43,330 nt of DNA from Amycolatopsis sp. CA-126428 (GCF_002904335.1 NZ_PPHF01000161.1:1-43330), one strand, 5' to 3'; shown: positions 30,852-40,097, counted from the first letter of the stretch. The notes: generated by a model from the letters alone, not told the origin. Translations and numbers: made by a program.

Positions 30852-32238
30852 GCTCGTCGAACAGCGCGGCGGCCCGGTCGGCCGTCGCGGCCGCCCGGCG
30901 CCCGGTGCTCAGCAGCGCCAGGCCGATGAGACCGGCCCCGAGCCCGGCGACCAGCCACCACACGCCGGCCTGGCTGCCGGCACCCGTCCCCGCGATCGTG
31001 CCGGCCACCGCGACCCCCAGCGTGGTGCCGGTCTGCCGGCCGGCGGAGGCCAGCGACGAGGCCAGCCCCGCCATCGAGCCCGGCATCCCGGAGACCGCGG
31101 TGTTGGTGATCGGCGGGTTCACCGTGCCGAAGCAGATGCCGAACAGCACGAAGGTCGCGAGCACGACGGGCAGCGGCGTGACCGGCCCGAGTCCCGCCGA
31201 CACGGCGCCGCCGGCCGCGAGCGAGACCCCGGCGACGACGAGCGGCAGCCGCGGCCCGCGCGTGCCGACCAGCTTTCCGGTCCTCGGGGACAGGGCCACG
31301 ACGAGCACGCCGACCGGCAGCAGGCACAGCCCCGCCGACAGCGCCGTCATGCCCCGGACGTCCTGCAGGTACTGCGTGGTCACGAAGAGGAACGCGCCGA
31401 ACCCGCAGAGCGCGAACAGCGCCATCACGATCGCCCCGCTGAACGAGACACTGCGGAACAGGCGCAGTTCGAGCAGCGGGTCGGCGCGGCGGGGTTCGTA
31501 GGCGAGGATGCCCAGCACGCCCAGCCCGGCGAGCACGAGCAGGCCGAGGACCCACGGTGACGTCCAGCCCAGCCACCGCGCCTCCACGATGGCTTCGACG
31601 ACGCTGCCGAGCACGACCACCACGAGCACCTGCCCCACCGGGTCGAACCGGCGGCCCCGCGGCGCGCGTGACTCCGGCACGAACAGCGCGGTGGCGACGA
31701 GCGCGGCGACGACGATCGGGACGTTGACCCAGAAGACGGCCCGCCAGCCGAAGCCGTCGACGAGCGCGCCGCCGAGGATCGGCCCGAGCGCCAGCGCCAG
31801 CCCGGACATCGAGCCGAACACACCGATGGCGCGGGCCCGCTCGGCCGGGACAGGGAAGGTGGTGGCGACGATGGCCATCGCGACCGGGTTGAGCATGGTG
31901 CCGCCGGCGGCCTGCAGCGCGCGGGCCGCGATCAGCCAGCCGATGTCCGGGGCCAGGCTGCACAGCAGCGACCCGAGGCCGAAGACGGCGAGACCGCACC
32001 GGAAGACGCGCTTGCGGCCGAACCGGTCGGCGGCCGACCCGCCGAGCACGAGGAAAGCCGCCAGGACCAGCGTGTAGGCGTCGACGGTCCACTGCAGGCC
32101 GGAGACGGACGCGCCCAGGTCACGGCGGATCGAGGGTAGCGCGACGGTGACGATCGAGATGTCCATCACCACGACGACGATGCTGGCGCAGCAGATCGCG
32201 AGCACCAGGCCGGGACGGCTTGCGGTCGGAACGTTCAT
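30826..32238 (-). CDS. MFS drug efflux transporter (EmrB/QacA, DHA2)
   Basis: 470 residues from ATG 32238, with 14 hydrophobic helices. Motif A reads GGSAADRFGRKRVFRCG, motif C GLALALGPILGGAL, and the helix-1 motif DISIVTVALPSIRRDL is typical of DHA2 pumps. The open frame continues upstream far past the start, but that part is antisense to the MerR gene. TAGCGT lies 7 bases before ATG, which suggests a leaderless message. It is divergent from a MerR regulator with a 24-base gap, the usual arrangement for a drug-induced pump. It is unrelated in detail to the pump at 7519. Confidence 0.93.
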   Translation of the reverse strand: MNVPTASRPGLVLAICCASIVVVVMDISIVTVALPSIRRDLGASVSGLQWTVDAYTLVLAAFLVLGGSAADRFGRKRVFRCGLAVFGLGSLLCSLAPDIGWLIAARALQAAGGTMLNPVAMAIVATTFPVPAERARAIGVFGSMSGLALALGPILGGALVDGFGWRAVFWVNVPIVVAALVATALFVPESRAPRGRRFDPVGQVLVVVVLGSVVEAIVEARWLGWTSPWVLGLLVLAGLGVLGILAYEPRRADPLLELRLFRSVSFSGAIVMALFALCGFGAFLFVTTQYLQDVRGMTALSAGLCLLPVGVLVVALSPRTGKLVGTRGPRLPLVVAGVSLAAGGAVSAGLGPVTPLPVVLATFVLFGICFGTVNPPITNTAVSGMPGSMAGLASSLASAGRQTGTTLGVAVAGTIAGTGAGSQAGVWWLVAGLGAGLIGLALLSTGRRAAATADRAAALFDELSLPRPTG

Positions 32239-32245
32239 GCGATCG

Positions 32246-32255
32246 ACGCTAGGAT
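32246..32255. promoter_or_regulatory. Overlapping divergent -10 boxes (MFS and MerR)
   Basis: TAGCGT on the minus strand (32251-32246) and TAGGAT on the plus strand (32250-32255) share two base pairs. Each ends 7 bases before its start codon. RNA polymerase could not occupy both at once. Confidence 0.6.
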
Positions 32256-32262
32256 TTAGAGC

Positions 32263-32694
32263 GTGCTCGAAGTCAAATCGCCGATCCCCGCGGAGGGCCT
32301 GACCATCGCGGACGCGGCCCGCCGCACCGGGGTCAGCGCGCACACGCTGCGCTACTACGAACGAGCGGGCCTGGTGGTCACCCAGGTGGACCGCACCAGC
32401 GGTGGCCGGCGCCGCTACCGGAAGCTGGACCTCGACTGGATCAAGATCTGCACCAAGCTGCGCGCCACGGGCATGCCGATCAAGACGATCCGCCGCTACG
32501 CGGACCTGGTCGCCGCCGGCCGCGGCAACGAGCCGGAGCGGCTGGCGCTGCTGGAAGAGCACCGCGCCGAGGTGCTGGCCAGGCTGGCCGAGCTGGAGGA
32601 GAACCTGCGGCTGATCGACCACAAGATCGGCGTGTACCGGGGCCGCCTGGAAGCGGGCGACGCGGACGGCCTGTGGGCACCGGCGCCCGAGTAA
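32263..32694 (+). CDS. MerR-family transcriptional regulator
   Basis: 143 residues. The winged helix LTIADAARRTGVSAHTLRYYERAGLV is preceded by a short tail, and a long dimerisation helix (RLALLEEHRAEVLARLAELE) follows. No cysteine cluster for metals is visible, so it is of the small-molecule or redox type (SoxR lacks too). GTG 32263 follows TAGGAT by 7 bases. The regulator is divergent from the MFS pump and is its likely controller. The short effector region gives no hint of the ligand. Confidence 0.92.
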   Translation: MLEVKSPIPAEGLTIADAARRTGVSAHTLRYYERAGLVVTQVDRTSGGRRRYRKLDLDWIKICTKLRATGMPIKTIRRYADLVAAGRGNEPERLALLEEHRAEVLARLAELEENLRLIDHKIGVYRGRLEAGDADGLWAPAPE

Positions 32695-32845
32695 GGCCGA
32701 AGCGCGTCGCCGTTCGGCGGCGCGGGAGACGACCGCGGTGACGCCGGGGAATCGAGGCAGGAGGATCTCCGAGCCACCGCCGCCGGATACGATGCCCGGC
32801 GGTCCGGCCGCCGCCGGACCACACCCCGTTCCCGGCAGGAGACCG

Positions 32846-34492
32846 ATGCCCCAGCCAGCGCTCGCCGACGCCGCCGCCGCCGCAGACGTCACCGAGGACG
32901 TCACCGCGCCGATCCCGCGGGTCGCCGGACGGCGCGCGGCGGGGCGGCTGCCGGTCCTCGGGTGGTGGCTCTTCGCCGCCCTGCCCGCCGGCCTGGCGCT
33001 GCTGGCCGCGATGCGGGCGCCGAAGATGCACGTGCTGCTCGACTACTGGCACGTCTTCGCCAAGATCACCAACGACAACGGCGATCTCCTGCTCGGCCAG
33101 GTCTTCACCTACCACCTCGACCAGCCGTTCGTCGTGCCGTCACTGCTGTTCTACGCCGACGCGGCCTGGTTCGGCGGCGACAACCGCGCCCTCACCGTGC
33201 TGACCGTCGTCCTGCTCGCGATCGCCGTGCTGGCGCTGCGCACGATGCTGCCCGAGCACCCCGCCCGCGGCGCGCTGACCGCCGCCATCTCGTGGCTGCT
33301 GTTCTCCTCCCACGCCACCGAACTCTGGGTGCAGGGCACCAACGGCATCAGCTGGGTGCCCGCGGTGACCGCATGCACGATCGCCGTCGCCTGCGCTCAC
33401 CGCGGGCGCCTGGCCGGCGCGTGCGCGGCCGCCGTCGTGGGATGTCTCTGCTTCGGCGCCGCCCTGCCGATCTGGTTCGTGGTCGCCTTCGTCGCCTGGC
33501 TGCGCGGGGAATCCCGGCTCCGGGCCGCGATCCCGGCCGCGGCCGGCGTGGCCGTCCTCGGCGCGTGGTGGCTCACCAAGCCCGCCGGGACGCAGTCGGG
33601 CGCGACGGCGGCCTTCGATCCCGACAGCCGCCTCTCCGTCGCCGCCGCCGCGGCCGGCGGGCTGTGGTCGGTCGACGTCGCCGTCGTCGCGGTGATCGTC
33701 GGCGCGCTCACGATCGCCCTGCTCGGCCTGCTGCTGCGCCGGACGATCACCACCCGGACCGCGGCGGACGCGGGCTGGGCCGGACTGGCGCTCTACGCTT
33801 TCGCGCTGGCGGCCATGCTGGCGCTCGGCCGCACCACGGCGAACGTGCCCGGCGGCAACGTCGGGCTCATCAGCCGGTACGTCCTGGTCGCGGCACTGGC
33901 GACGATCGCGCTGACGGTGCTGGCCACCCTGCACCGTCCACAGTGGCCACACCGCTACGTCGTCGCGGCCGTCGTCACCCTGGCGCTGGTGACGCACGCG
34001 ATCGGCGCCGGCAAGGCCGACCTGGTCCGACGCAGTTACGCGCCGCTCAGCCTGTCCGCGATCGCGCTGCGCGTCGACGCCCCCGCGGCACTGGAGGCGC
34101 TGCACATCCAGCGCGCCGCCCGCCCCGCGGCCCGCGCGCTGCGGGCCTACCCGTTCACCGACACCTTCACCCTGGGCTGCCACGGTCCCGAACTCGGCGA
34201 CCACGTCGCCCTGGGCACGGCCCAGCCGGTGCGCGGAGCACTCGACGCTCCGGCCACCGACCCCGGCACGGTCCTCACCGGCTGGGTGGCCTTCGACGGC
34301 GCCCAGCCGGACTGCGTGCTCGTCACCGACCCGGCCGGCACGGTCACCGGCGGCGGCAGCGCCGGCCTGCCGCTCACCGCCGGCCAGGCCGCCGCCCCGG
34401 GCGCGACGGGCTGGCAGGCGACGGCGGGTCCCACGAACGGGCCGCTCACCGTGCTCGCCGTCCGCGACGGGCACCTGTACCGGATCGGCTGA
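32846..34492 (+). CDS. Polytopic membrane protein, GT-C-like
   Basis: 548 residues from ATG 32846, chosen for GCAGGAG 5-6 bases before it. After a cytoplasmic tail of 40 residues come about 10 membrane helices, then an extracytoplasmic C-terminal domain of roughly 150 residues with one Cys pair (GCHG, DCVL). The first outer loop (LLDYWHVFAKITNDNGDLLL) resembles that of GT-C polyprenol-dependent glycosyltransferases, where an acidic residue is catalytic. The resemblance is weak and no diagnostic motif was found. It is convergent with the beta-lactamase-family gene, with 4 bases between the stops. Confidence 0.78.
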   Translation: MPQPALADAAAAADVTEDVTAPIPRVAGRRAAGRLPVLGWWLFAALPAGLALLAAMRAPKMHVLLDYWHVFAKITNDNGDLLLGQVFTYHLDQPFVVPSLLFYADAAWFGGDNRALTVLTVVLLAIAVLALRTMLPEHPARGALTAAISWLLFSSHATELWVQGTNGISWVPAVTACTIAVACAHRGRLAGACAAAVVGCLCFGAALPIWFVVAFVAWLRGESRLRAAIPAAAGVAVLGAWWLTKPAGTQSGATAAFDPDSRLSVAAAAAGGLWSVDVAVVAVIVGALTIALLGLLLRRTITTRTAADAGWAGLALYAFALAAMLALGRTTANVPGGNVGLISRYVLVAALATIALTVLATLHRPQWPHRYVVAAVVTLALVTHAIGAGKADLVRRSYAPLSLSAIALRVDAPAALEALHIQRAARPAARALRAYPFTDTFTLGCHGPELGDHVALGTAQPVRGALDAPATDPGTVLTGWVAFDGAQPDCVLVTDPAGTVTGGGSAGLPLTAGQAAAPGATGWQATAGPTNGPLTVLAVRDGHLYRIG

Positions 34493-34496
34493 CGCG

Positions 34497-35594
34497 TCAG
34501 CCCAAGCCGCCGTACGCCGCGGTCACCATGCTCATGCCCCGGCCGTCGCCCACGATGGCGTCGAGCATCTGGTTCATCGCGTAGGCGACGGTGAGCCCGG
34601 CGTCGAGGTCGTTGAACACCAGCGAACCGCCCATGCCGCCCCAGAAGCAGTTGCGGCCGCTGATGCCGTAGCCCAGGCCGTACCGCATCGGCACGCCCAG
34701 GCCGTGGTCGAGCCCGTGGTACTGCTCCTCCAGGGCCCGCTCGCACCCGGCCCGCGACAGCAGCCCCGCACCGCCGGACGTGAGGACCGACTGGACGAGC
34801 GCCACCGACCGGGCGTTGCCGTAGCCGGCCCCCGAAGGGATCTCCGCGCGCCGCCACGCCGCGGTGTTCGTGTCCTCGGGCACCAGCTCCGGGTTGGGCG
34901 CGACGTCGAAGAGTTCGGTGGGCGGCGGCACGGTCATTCCCCCGGGCGGCGCGAGGGACGGCGCGACGCGGTCGTGGTGCTCGCCGGGGAGTCCGATGTG
35001 GAAATCCGCGCCCAGCGGCCCGGCGACTTCCGCGGCGAAGAACGCCCCGATGGTCTTGCCGGTGATCCGGCGGACGACCTCGCCGAGCAGAAACCCTTGG
35101 GTGACCGCGTGATAACAGGCGACTTCCCCGGGCGCCCACCGCGGCTTCTGCGCGGCCAGCAGCGCGGTGACCTTGGGCGGGTCGACCAGATCTTCGAGCG
35201 TGATCGGCGTGTCCCAGACGGGAAGGCCCGCGGTGTGCGACAGAACGTGCCGCACCCGCACGTCCGCGGCGCCGAACTCCGGCCAGTACCGGACGAGTGG
35301 CGCGTCGAGGTCGAGGTCCCCGCGATCGGCGAGGATCAGGGCGCACAAAGCGATCATCGTTTTGGTGGTGGACCAGACATTGGTGATCGTGTTTTCTTCC
35401 CAGGCCACGGTCCGACCGGCATCGGCGTACCCGCCCCACAGGTCGACCACGGGCTCACCGCGGAAGACGACCGCCACCGAGGCGCCGACATCGTCCTTGG
35501 CCAAGGACTCCGCGAGCGCGTCGCGCACCTCTCCGAACCGCTCGTCGCACGTACCGTGCAGCTGCACCATGGGAGCCGACTCAACTCCGTCCAC
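34497..35594 (-). CDS. Serine beta-lactamase-family hydrolase
   Basis: 365 residues. The SxxK nucleophile is STTK (near residue 75) in NVWSTTKTMIALCALILADR. HTAGLPVWD follows, and the second motif is CYHAVTQGF, where YHA stands for YxN. This is the family of EstB esterases and class C-like hydrolases rather than true beta-lactamases; no signal peptide is present. The start is uncertain: GTG 35594 or ATG 35570, neither with a good ribosome site. The A/T-rich stretch upstream holds TTGATA, 16 bases and AAATTT, a plausible promoter. It may be an esterase on acyl esters. Confidence 0.87.
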   Translation of the reverse strand: MDGVESAPMVQLHGTCDERFGEVRDALAESLAKDDVGASVAVVFRGEPVVDLWGGYADAGRTVAWEENTITNVWSTTKTMIALCALILADRGDLDLDAPLVRYWPEFGAADVRVRHVLSHTAGLPVWDTPITLEDLVDPPKVTALLAAQKPRWAPGEVACYHAVTQGFLLGEVVRRITGKTIGAFFAAEVAGPLGADFHIGLPGEHHDRVAPSLAPPGGMTVPPPTELFDVAPNPELVPEDTNTAAWRRAEIPSGAGYGNARSVALVQSVLTSGGAGLLSRAGCERALEEQYHGLDHGLGVPMRYGLGYGISGRNCFWGGMGGSLVFNDLDAGLTVAYAMNQMLDAIVGDGRGMSMVTAAYGGLG

Positions 35595-35724
35595 CTCGGC
35601 GGCGCCACCGAATTAACGAGCCGCAAATTTCCCGCGGAATTTCCTTTATCAACTTGTAGCGCACCACCGGAGCGCGCCGGTGCCACGATGAATGCTCCGG
35701 ATGGAGCACATCGGAGGTGCGCCG

Positions 35725-37950
35725 ATGGCGACCGAAGTGGCGACGTTCTGCCCGCTCTGCGTGTCCCGGTGCGGAGCCACCGCCACCGTCGACGAAGGAC
35801 GCCTGCTCGCCCTGCGCCCGCTGCCCGGCCACCCCACCGGCCAGGCGATCTGCGTCAAGGGCAAGGCCGCGCCGGAGATCGTCGCGCACCCCGATCGGCT
35901 GCTGCACCCCCTGCGGCGGACCGCTCCGAAGGGCGCGGCCGACCCCGGCTGGGAGCGCATCGGCTGGGACGAGGCGCTGGCCACCGTCGCGGCGCGGCTG
36001 ACGGCGATCGCCGCCGAGTCCGGACCGGAAGCGGTCGTGTTCGGCAGCGCCTCGCCGTCGACGTCGGCCATGTCCGACTCCGCCGACTGGCTGACCCGGC
36101 TCCGGCGGGCCTTCGGCAGCCCGAACCTCGTCAGCTACATGGAGCTGTGCGGCTGGGGCCGCCACCTGGCCACCACCTACACCTGGGGCGAGCCGGTGCC
36201 GGGCACCTACTTGCCCGACCTCGAACGCGCCGGCTGCATCCTCTACTGGGGGTACAACCCGTCGGTGTCCCGGCTCGCGCACGCCACCGCGACCACGGCC
36301 GCGCTGCGCCGGGGCGCGAAGCTCGTCGTGGTGGATCCGCGCCGGGCCGGGCTGGCGAGCAAGGCCGGCCACTGGCTGCGCGTCCGGCCCGGCACGGACG
36401 CCGCGCTCGCGCTGGCCATCACCCACGAGATGATCGAAAACGACTGGTACGACAGCGATTTCGTCACCCGGTGGACCAATGCGTCGTGGATGGTCCGGAC
36501 CGACACCGGCGAGCTGCTGGCGCCCGGCACACCCCCGCCGGACGGCGTGGCGACCCGCCGGGTGTGGGACCTCATCGCCGAGGAGTGCGCCCGGTTCACC
36601 CCCGACGTCGCCGAGCGGATCACCGGCGTGCCCGCGGACCGGATCACCGCCACCACCCGGCTGCTCTGGGAAGCGCGCCCGGTCGCGTTCTACACCTGGA
36701 GCGGGCTCGAACAGCACAGCAACGCCACGCAGACCGTGCGGGCCATCGCGCAGCTGTACGCCCTCACCGGCTGCCTCGACGTGCCCGGCGGGAACGTCCT
36801 GTTCACGCCCGTGCCGGCCAATCCGGTCGACGGGATGCCGCTGCTCTCCGCCGGGCAGCGGGCCAAGGCCATCGGCGTCGCCGAGCGGCCGCTCGGCCCG
36901 GCGCGGTTCGAGTTCGTCACCGGCGAGGACTTCTACCGGGCGGCGCTGGACGGCGTCCCGTACCGGGCCCGGGCGCTGGTCAACTTCGGCGCCAACCTGG
37001 TGCTGGCCCACGGCGACAGCGCACGCGGCCGGGACGCGCTCGGCGCGCTGGACTTCTTCGTGCACACGGACCTGTTCCCGAACCCGACCGCGGAGCAGGC
37101 CGACATCGTGCTGCCGGCGACCAGCGCGTGGGAAGCCGAGGCGTTGCGGATCGGGTTCGAGACCAGCCAGGACGCGCAGTCCACCGTCCAGCTGCGCCGT
37201 CCGCTGGTCGCCCCGTGCGGCGAAGCCCGCTCCGACCTGCGGATCATCTTCGACCTGGCGCTCGCGCTCGGCCTGGGCGAGCACTTCTTCGACGGCGACA
37301 TCGAGGCGGCCTGGCGCCACCGGCTCGCGCCCAGCGGCGTCAGCCTCGACCAGCTGCGGGCCGCGCCCGAGGGCATCCGCCTGCCGTTGCCGACGGTCCA
37401 CCGCAAGTACGAGCAGCGCGGCTTCCGGACACCGTCCGGCGTGGTCGAGCTGTATTCCGAGGAGCTGCTCCGGCAGGGCTACCCGCCGCTGCCGGGCTAC
37501 GACGAGCCGTCGCTCAGCCCGCTGTCCCGGCCGGACCTGGCGGCCCGCTACCCGCTGATCCTCACCTGCGCCAAGTCGCTGTTCTTCTGCGAAACCCAGC
37601 ACCGCGCCATCACCAGCCTGCGCAAGTCCGCTCCCGACCCCCAGGTCGAGCTGCACCCCGACGCGGCGGCGGCGCGCGGCATCACCGCCGGCGACTGGGT
37701 GCGGCTGGAGACGCCCCGGGGCAGCGTCCGCGCGCGGGCGAAGTTCAACGTCAACCTCGACCCGGGCGTGGTGTGCGGCCAGCACGGCTGGTGGCAGCCG
37801 GCGGCCGGGCTGGGCGAGCCGGGCTATCCGGTCACCGGCGACGGCAGCGCCAACCTCAACCTCGTGCTGAGCCAGGGACCGAGCGACCCGGTGAGCGGCA
37901 GTTCACCGCTGCGCGCGTCGTTGTGCGAAATCACCCGGGAGAACGCTTAG
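35725..37950 (+). CDS. Molybdopterin (bis-MGD) oxidoreductase
   Basis: 741 residues from ATG 35725, with GGAGG 7-8 bases before it. The N-terminal [4Fe-4S] motif is C9-x2-C12-x3-C16-x26-C43 (FCPLCVSRCG and AICVKGK). The molybdenum ligand is probably the cysteine of SYMELCGWGRH. The four-domain catalytic chain ends with a molydopterin-binding segment (GQHGWWQPAAG). It belongs to the formate dehydrogenase/nitrate reductase/assimilatory group as a soluble single subunit; no electron-transfer subunit or chaperone gene is near. The physiological substrate cannot be told. No Tat signal is seen, so it acts in the cytoplasm. Confidence 0.93.
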   Translation: MATEVATFCPLCVSRCGATATVDEGRLLALRPLPGHPTGQAICVKGKAAPEIVAHPDRLLHPLRRTAPKGAADPGWERIGWDEALATVAARLTAIAAESGPEAVVFGSASPSTSAMSDSADWLTRLRRAFGSPNLVSYMELCGWGRHLATTYTWGEPVPGTYLPDLERAGCILYWGYNPSVSRLAHATATTAALRRGAKLVVVDPRRAGLASKAGHWLRVRPGTDAALALAITHEMIENDWYDSDFVTRWTNASWMVRTDTGELLAPGTPPPDGVATRRVWDLIAEECARFTPDVAERITGVPADRITATTRLLWEARPVAFYTWSGLEQHSNATQTVRAIAQLYALTGCLDVPGGNVLFTPVPANPVDGMPLLSAGQRAKAIGVAERPLGPARFEFVTGEDFYRAALDGVPYRARALVNFGANLVLAHGDSARGRDALGALDFFVHTDLFPNPTAEQADIVLPATSAWEAEALRIGFETSQDAQSTVQLRRPLVAPCGEARSDLRIIFDLALALGLGEHFFDGDIEAAWRHRLAPSGVSLDQLRAAPEGIRLPLPTVHRKYEQRGFRTPSGVVELYSEELLRQGYPPLPGYDEPSLSPLSRPDLAARYPLILTCAKSLFFCETQHRAITSLRKSAPDPQVELHPDAAAARGITAGDWVRLETPRGSVRARAKFNVNLDPGVVCGQHGWWQPAAGLGEPGYPVTGDGSANLNLVLSQGPSDPVSGSSPLRASLCEITRENA

Positions 37951-37998
37951 CGGCTCCGGGTCCCCGGGGCGGGCGGTGATCGACTGGGGTGCTGTCGT

Positions 37999-38026
37999 CT
38001 ACCGTAAGGGCGGAACGGGCTACCGT
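37999..38026 (+). promoter_or_regulatory. CTACCGT direct repeat before the ImmA/IrrE gene
   Basis: CTACCGT occurs at 37999-38005 and 38020-38026, 21 bp (two helix turns) apart. The second includes TACCGT, which could be a -10 box 19 bases before ATG 38046. The gap to the oxidoreductase stop is 95 bases. Confidence 0.4.
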
Positions 38027-38045
38027 CCGTGGTCCTCCGACGGCG

Positions 38046-38576
38046 ATGGCAAGGCGGCTGGTGAAGGAACGCGAGTTGCGGCGCCGCTGCAGGCGGCTGC
38101 TGAACGAACTGGGCATCCGGCCGCCGCTCGACGTCCTCGAGCTGTGCCGCAGCGTCGGCCGGCAGCGCGGGCGCCCGATCCGGCTGCTCCCGCACCGGAT
38201 CCCGGTGCCCGGGCCGTTCGGGGCCTGGATCGCCACCGCCCAGGCCGACTACATCGTCTACCAGCAGGACACGAGCAAGCCCCACCAGCGCCACATCATC
38301 CTGCACGAGCTGGGCCACCTGCTGGCCGGCCACGGCGCCACCGAGGAGAACGACGACCTGGTCGACCGGCTGGCACCGGGCCTGGAACCGGAGGCGGTCC
38401 GGCGGGCCCTGCTGCGCACCTCCTACGACACCGACCGCGAGCGGGAAGCCGAGACGGTGGCGACGATCATCCTGGAGTGGGCGTCGGTCCTCGACCGGGT
38501 CGCCCCGCCGTCGTCGGGCGAGGGTGCCGCGCGGGGGATCGACGCCGCGCTGGACGAACGGCTGGGCTGGCTGTGA
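38046..38576 (+). CDS. ImmA/IrrE-type zinc metallopeptidase
   Basis: 176 residues from ATG 38046. HELGH (87-91) in RHIILHELGHLLAGH supplies two zinc ligands and the catalytic Glu, and a downstream acidic residue (likely in REREAETVATI) the third. ImmA/IrrE proteases cleave cognate repressors, for example ImmR in mobile elements. The usual XRE partner gene is missing here, so its target is encoded elsewhere or replaced. The stop overlaps the DUF6545 start (GTGA), so the two are translated together. An upstream ATG at 37989 is less likely, because the direct repeats would then lie inside. Confidence 0.9.
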   Translation: MARRLVKERELRRRCRRLLNELGIRPPLDVLELCRSVGRQRGRPIRLLPHRIPVPGPFGAWIATAQADYIVYQQDTSKPHQRHIILHELGHLLAGHGATEENDDLVDRLAPGLEPEAVRRALLRTSYDTDREREAETVATIILEWASVLDRVAPPSSGEGAARGIDAALDERLGWL

Positions 38577-39715
38577 ACAGCAAGATCACGCTCATCGTGG
38601 TCCAGGGCGTCATCCTGTTCCCCGCCCTGCTGTGGAAGGTCTACCAGCTCACCCGCGCGCCGGGCGACGTCGCGCGCTGGATGGTCACCGCCTGCCTGGC
38701 CTGTTTCGCGGCCGCCTACCCGCTGGGCCTCTTGGCGGGCGACGTCAACCAGCCGGACCCCGGGCGGATCGTGCCGCTGCTGTTCCAGCACATCTTCCTC
38801 TGCGGCCTGGTCTTCTCGCTGGCGTGCTTCTTCCTGTTCTCGGCCCTGCCGGCCGCCCGGGCCCGACGGCGGGCCCTGCTGGAAGCGGTACCGCTGGGCG
38901 CGGCGATCTTGGTGATGGCGACGGTCACGGTGCTCATGCCGGACGTCCCCCCGGCGCAGTACCCCCGCGCGGGGGTCTCGCTCTTCTACCTCGCGGCCGA
39001 CCTGTACCTCACCTACGGCATCGCGAGCGCCTGCTTCTTCGCCCGCCGCTACGCGCGCGGGGCGGCGCCGCGGCTGGCCCGCGGGCTGTCGGTGGCGTCA
39101 CTGGGGTTCGCGATCGGCGCGGTGGGCGGAGCGACCCTGATCGCGGTGGTCCTGGTGCACTGGGCGGGGGCGGCGATCCCCTGGCTGCTGGTCCAGGCGA
39201 CGGTCTGGCTGGTGTTCCCGAGCGCGATCCTGCTCGTCGTCGGCCTGTCCTACCCCGGCGTCGCGACCCGCCTGGCGGCGGGCCGGGTGTGGTGGCAGCA
39301 CCTGCGGACGTACCACCGCCTCCGTCCGCTGTGGACGAAGCTGCACGAGGCGTTCCCGGAGGACGCGCTGAGCCGCACCCCGCTCAGCCGCTGGCGGGAC
39401 GCGCTGAGCGTGCTCGGCGTCCACCGCCGCTACTACCGGCGGGTGATCGAATGCCGCGACGGGCTGGTCCGGATCAGCCCGTATGTCGCCCGCTTGGACG
39501 GTCCCCTGCCGGATCGGCTGACGGAGGCGTTGCGAGCCCACGCCCGCCGCGAACCGGTCCCGGAGGAGCCGATGCCGATAGCCCTCCCGGACGGCGCCAG
39601 CCTCGACGACGACGCCCGCGAGCTGGTCACCCTGTCGCAGTCCCTGGCGGGGCCCGCTGAAGCATCCCGCCCGGCACGCGCAGCCGGAAGACCGGTCAGC
39701 CGCAGGGCACGCTGA
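38573..39715 (+). CDS. DUF6545/MAB_1171c-family membrane protein
   Basis: 380 residues from GTG 38573. Seven or eight membrane helices fill residues 5-235. The cytoplasmic tail contains WWQHLRTYHRLRPLWTKLHE and RYYRRVIECRDGLVRISPYV, the signature of the MAB_1171c family, which is called a putative transporter although nothing is proven. Pairing with ImmA/IrrE peptidases is frequent in actinobacteria. The C-terminus runs 20 bases into the convergent gene. Confidence 0.88.
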   Translation: MNSKITLIVVQGVILFPALLWKVYQLTRAPGDVARWMVTACLACFAAAYPLGLLAGDVNQPDPGRIVPLLFQHIFLCGLVFSLACFFLFSALPAARARRRALLEAVPLGAAILVMATVTVLMPDVPPAQYPRAGVSLFYLAADLYLTYGIASACFFARRYARGAAPRLARGLSVASLGFAIGAVGGATLIAVVLVHWAGAAIPWLLVQATVWLVFPSAILLVVGLSYPGVATRLAAGRVWWQHLRTYHRLRPLWTKLHEAFPEDALSRTPLSRWRDALSVLGVHRRYYRRVIECRDGLVRISPYVARLDGPLPDRLTEALRAHARREPVPEEPMPIALPDGASLDDDARELVTLSQSLAGPAEASRPARAAGRPVSRRAR

Positions 39716-40016
39716 GCACCACGCCGTTGGCGGTGTAGGTGTTGATCGCGGCACCGTTGCACTGGTATTGCACAACACCCTTGCCGCTGGCCACGACCTG
39801 CGCAGTGCCGTCGACCACCCGCGAAATCGAGACGGGCAGCGGAATGATGGGCCCGAGCGGGAAGTAGGAATACTCGTTCACCGCGGTCAGCGCGGTCCCG
39901 GAGAACGTGAAGCTCTGGATCGGGCCACTGATGGCGTAAGCGGGTGTGACACCGGCGCCGGTCAGAGCAACGACCCCGACGGCGATGGCGGCGTACCGAG
40001 AAATCCGATGCGTCAT
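39696..40016 (-). CDS. Small secreted protein
   Basis: 106 residues. A clear signal peptide (RISRYAAIAVGVVALTGAGV, cleavage after AYA near residue 28) precedes a mature chain of about 78 residues that is beta-rich with repeated T/S/V pairs. It has two cysteines near the end (QCNGAA and PCG), probably a disulfide. No family was recognised. It overlaps the end of the DUF6545 gene by 20 bases and lies upstream of no other gene in its direction. Codon bias is a little weaker than in neighbours. Confidence 0.78.
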   Translation of the reverse strand: MTHRISRYAAIAVGVVALTGAGVTPAYAISGPIQSFTFSGTALTAVNEYSYFPLGPIIPLPVSISRVVDGTAQVVASGKGVVQYQCNGAAINTYTANGVVLSVPCG

Positions 40017-40071
40017 GCCTACCGTTCTAACACCGCGGCCGGGGAACTGTCTGCCACCATTCGTACGCCCT

Positions 40072-40092
40072 CACCGGCACCGTTTGCCGGTG
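40072..40092 (-). terminator. Hairpin after the 810-residue gene
   Basis: CACCGGCA (40072-40079), loop CCGTT, TGCCGGTG (40085-40092): 8 bp with no mismatch, starting 5 bases after the stop of the large membrane protein. Confidence 0.65.
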
Positions 40093-40097
40093 TCGCT

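Noticed and set aside
27608..31501. Plus-strand open frame of about 1297 codons
   Set aside because: Shadow over five genes with recognised domains; composition Arg/Pro/Ala-rich and no domain.
34155..34162. CACCGACA inside the membrane-protein gene
   Set aside because: No -10 box at the correct spacing.
34704..37979. Plus-strand open frame of about 1091 codons
   Set aside because: Antisense to the beta-lactamase-family gene and out of frame with the molybdopterin enzyme; no domain.
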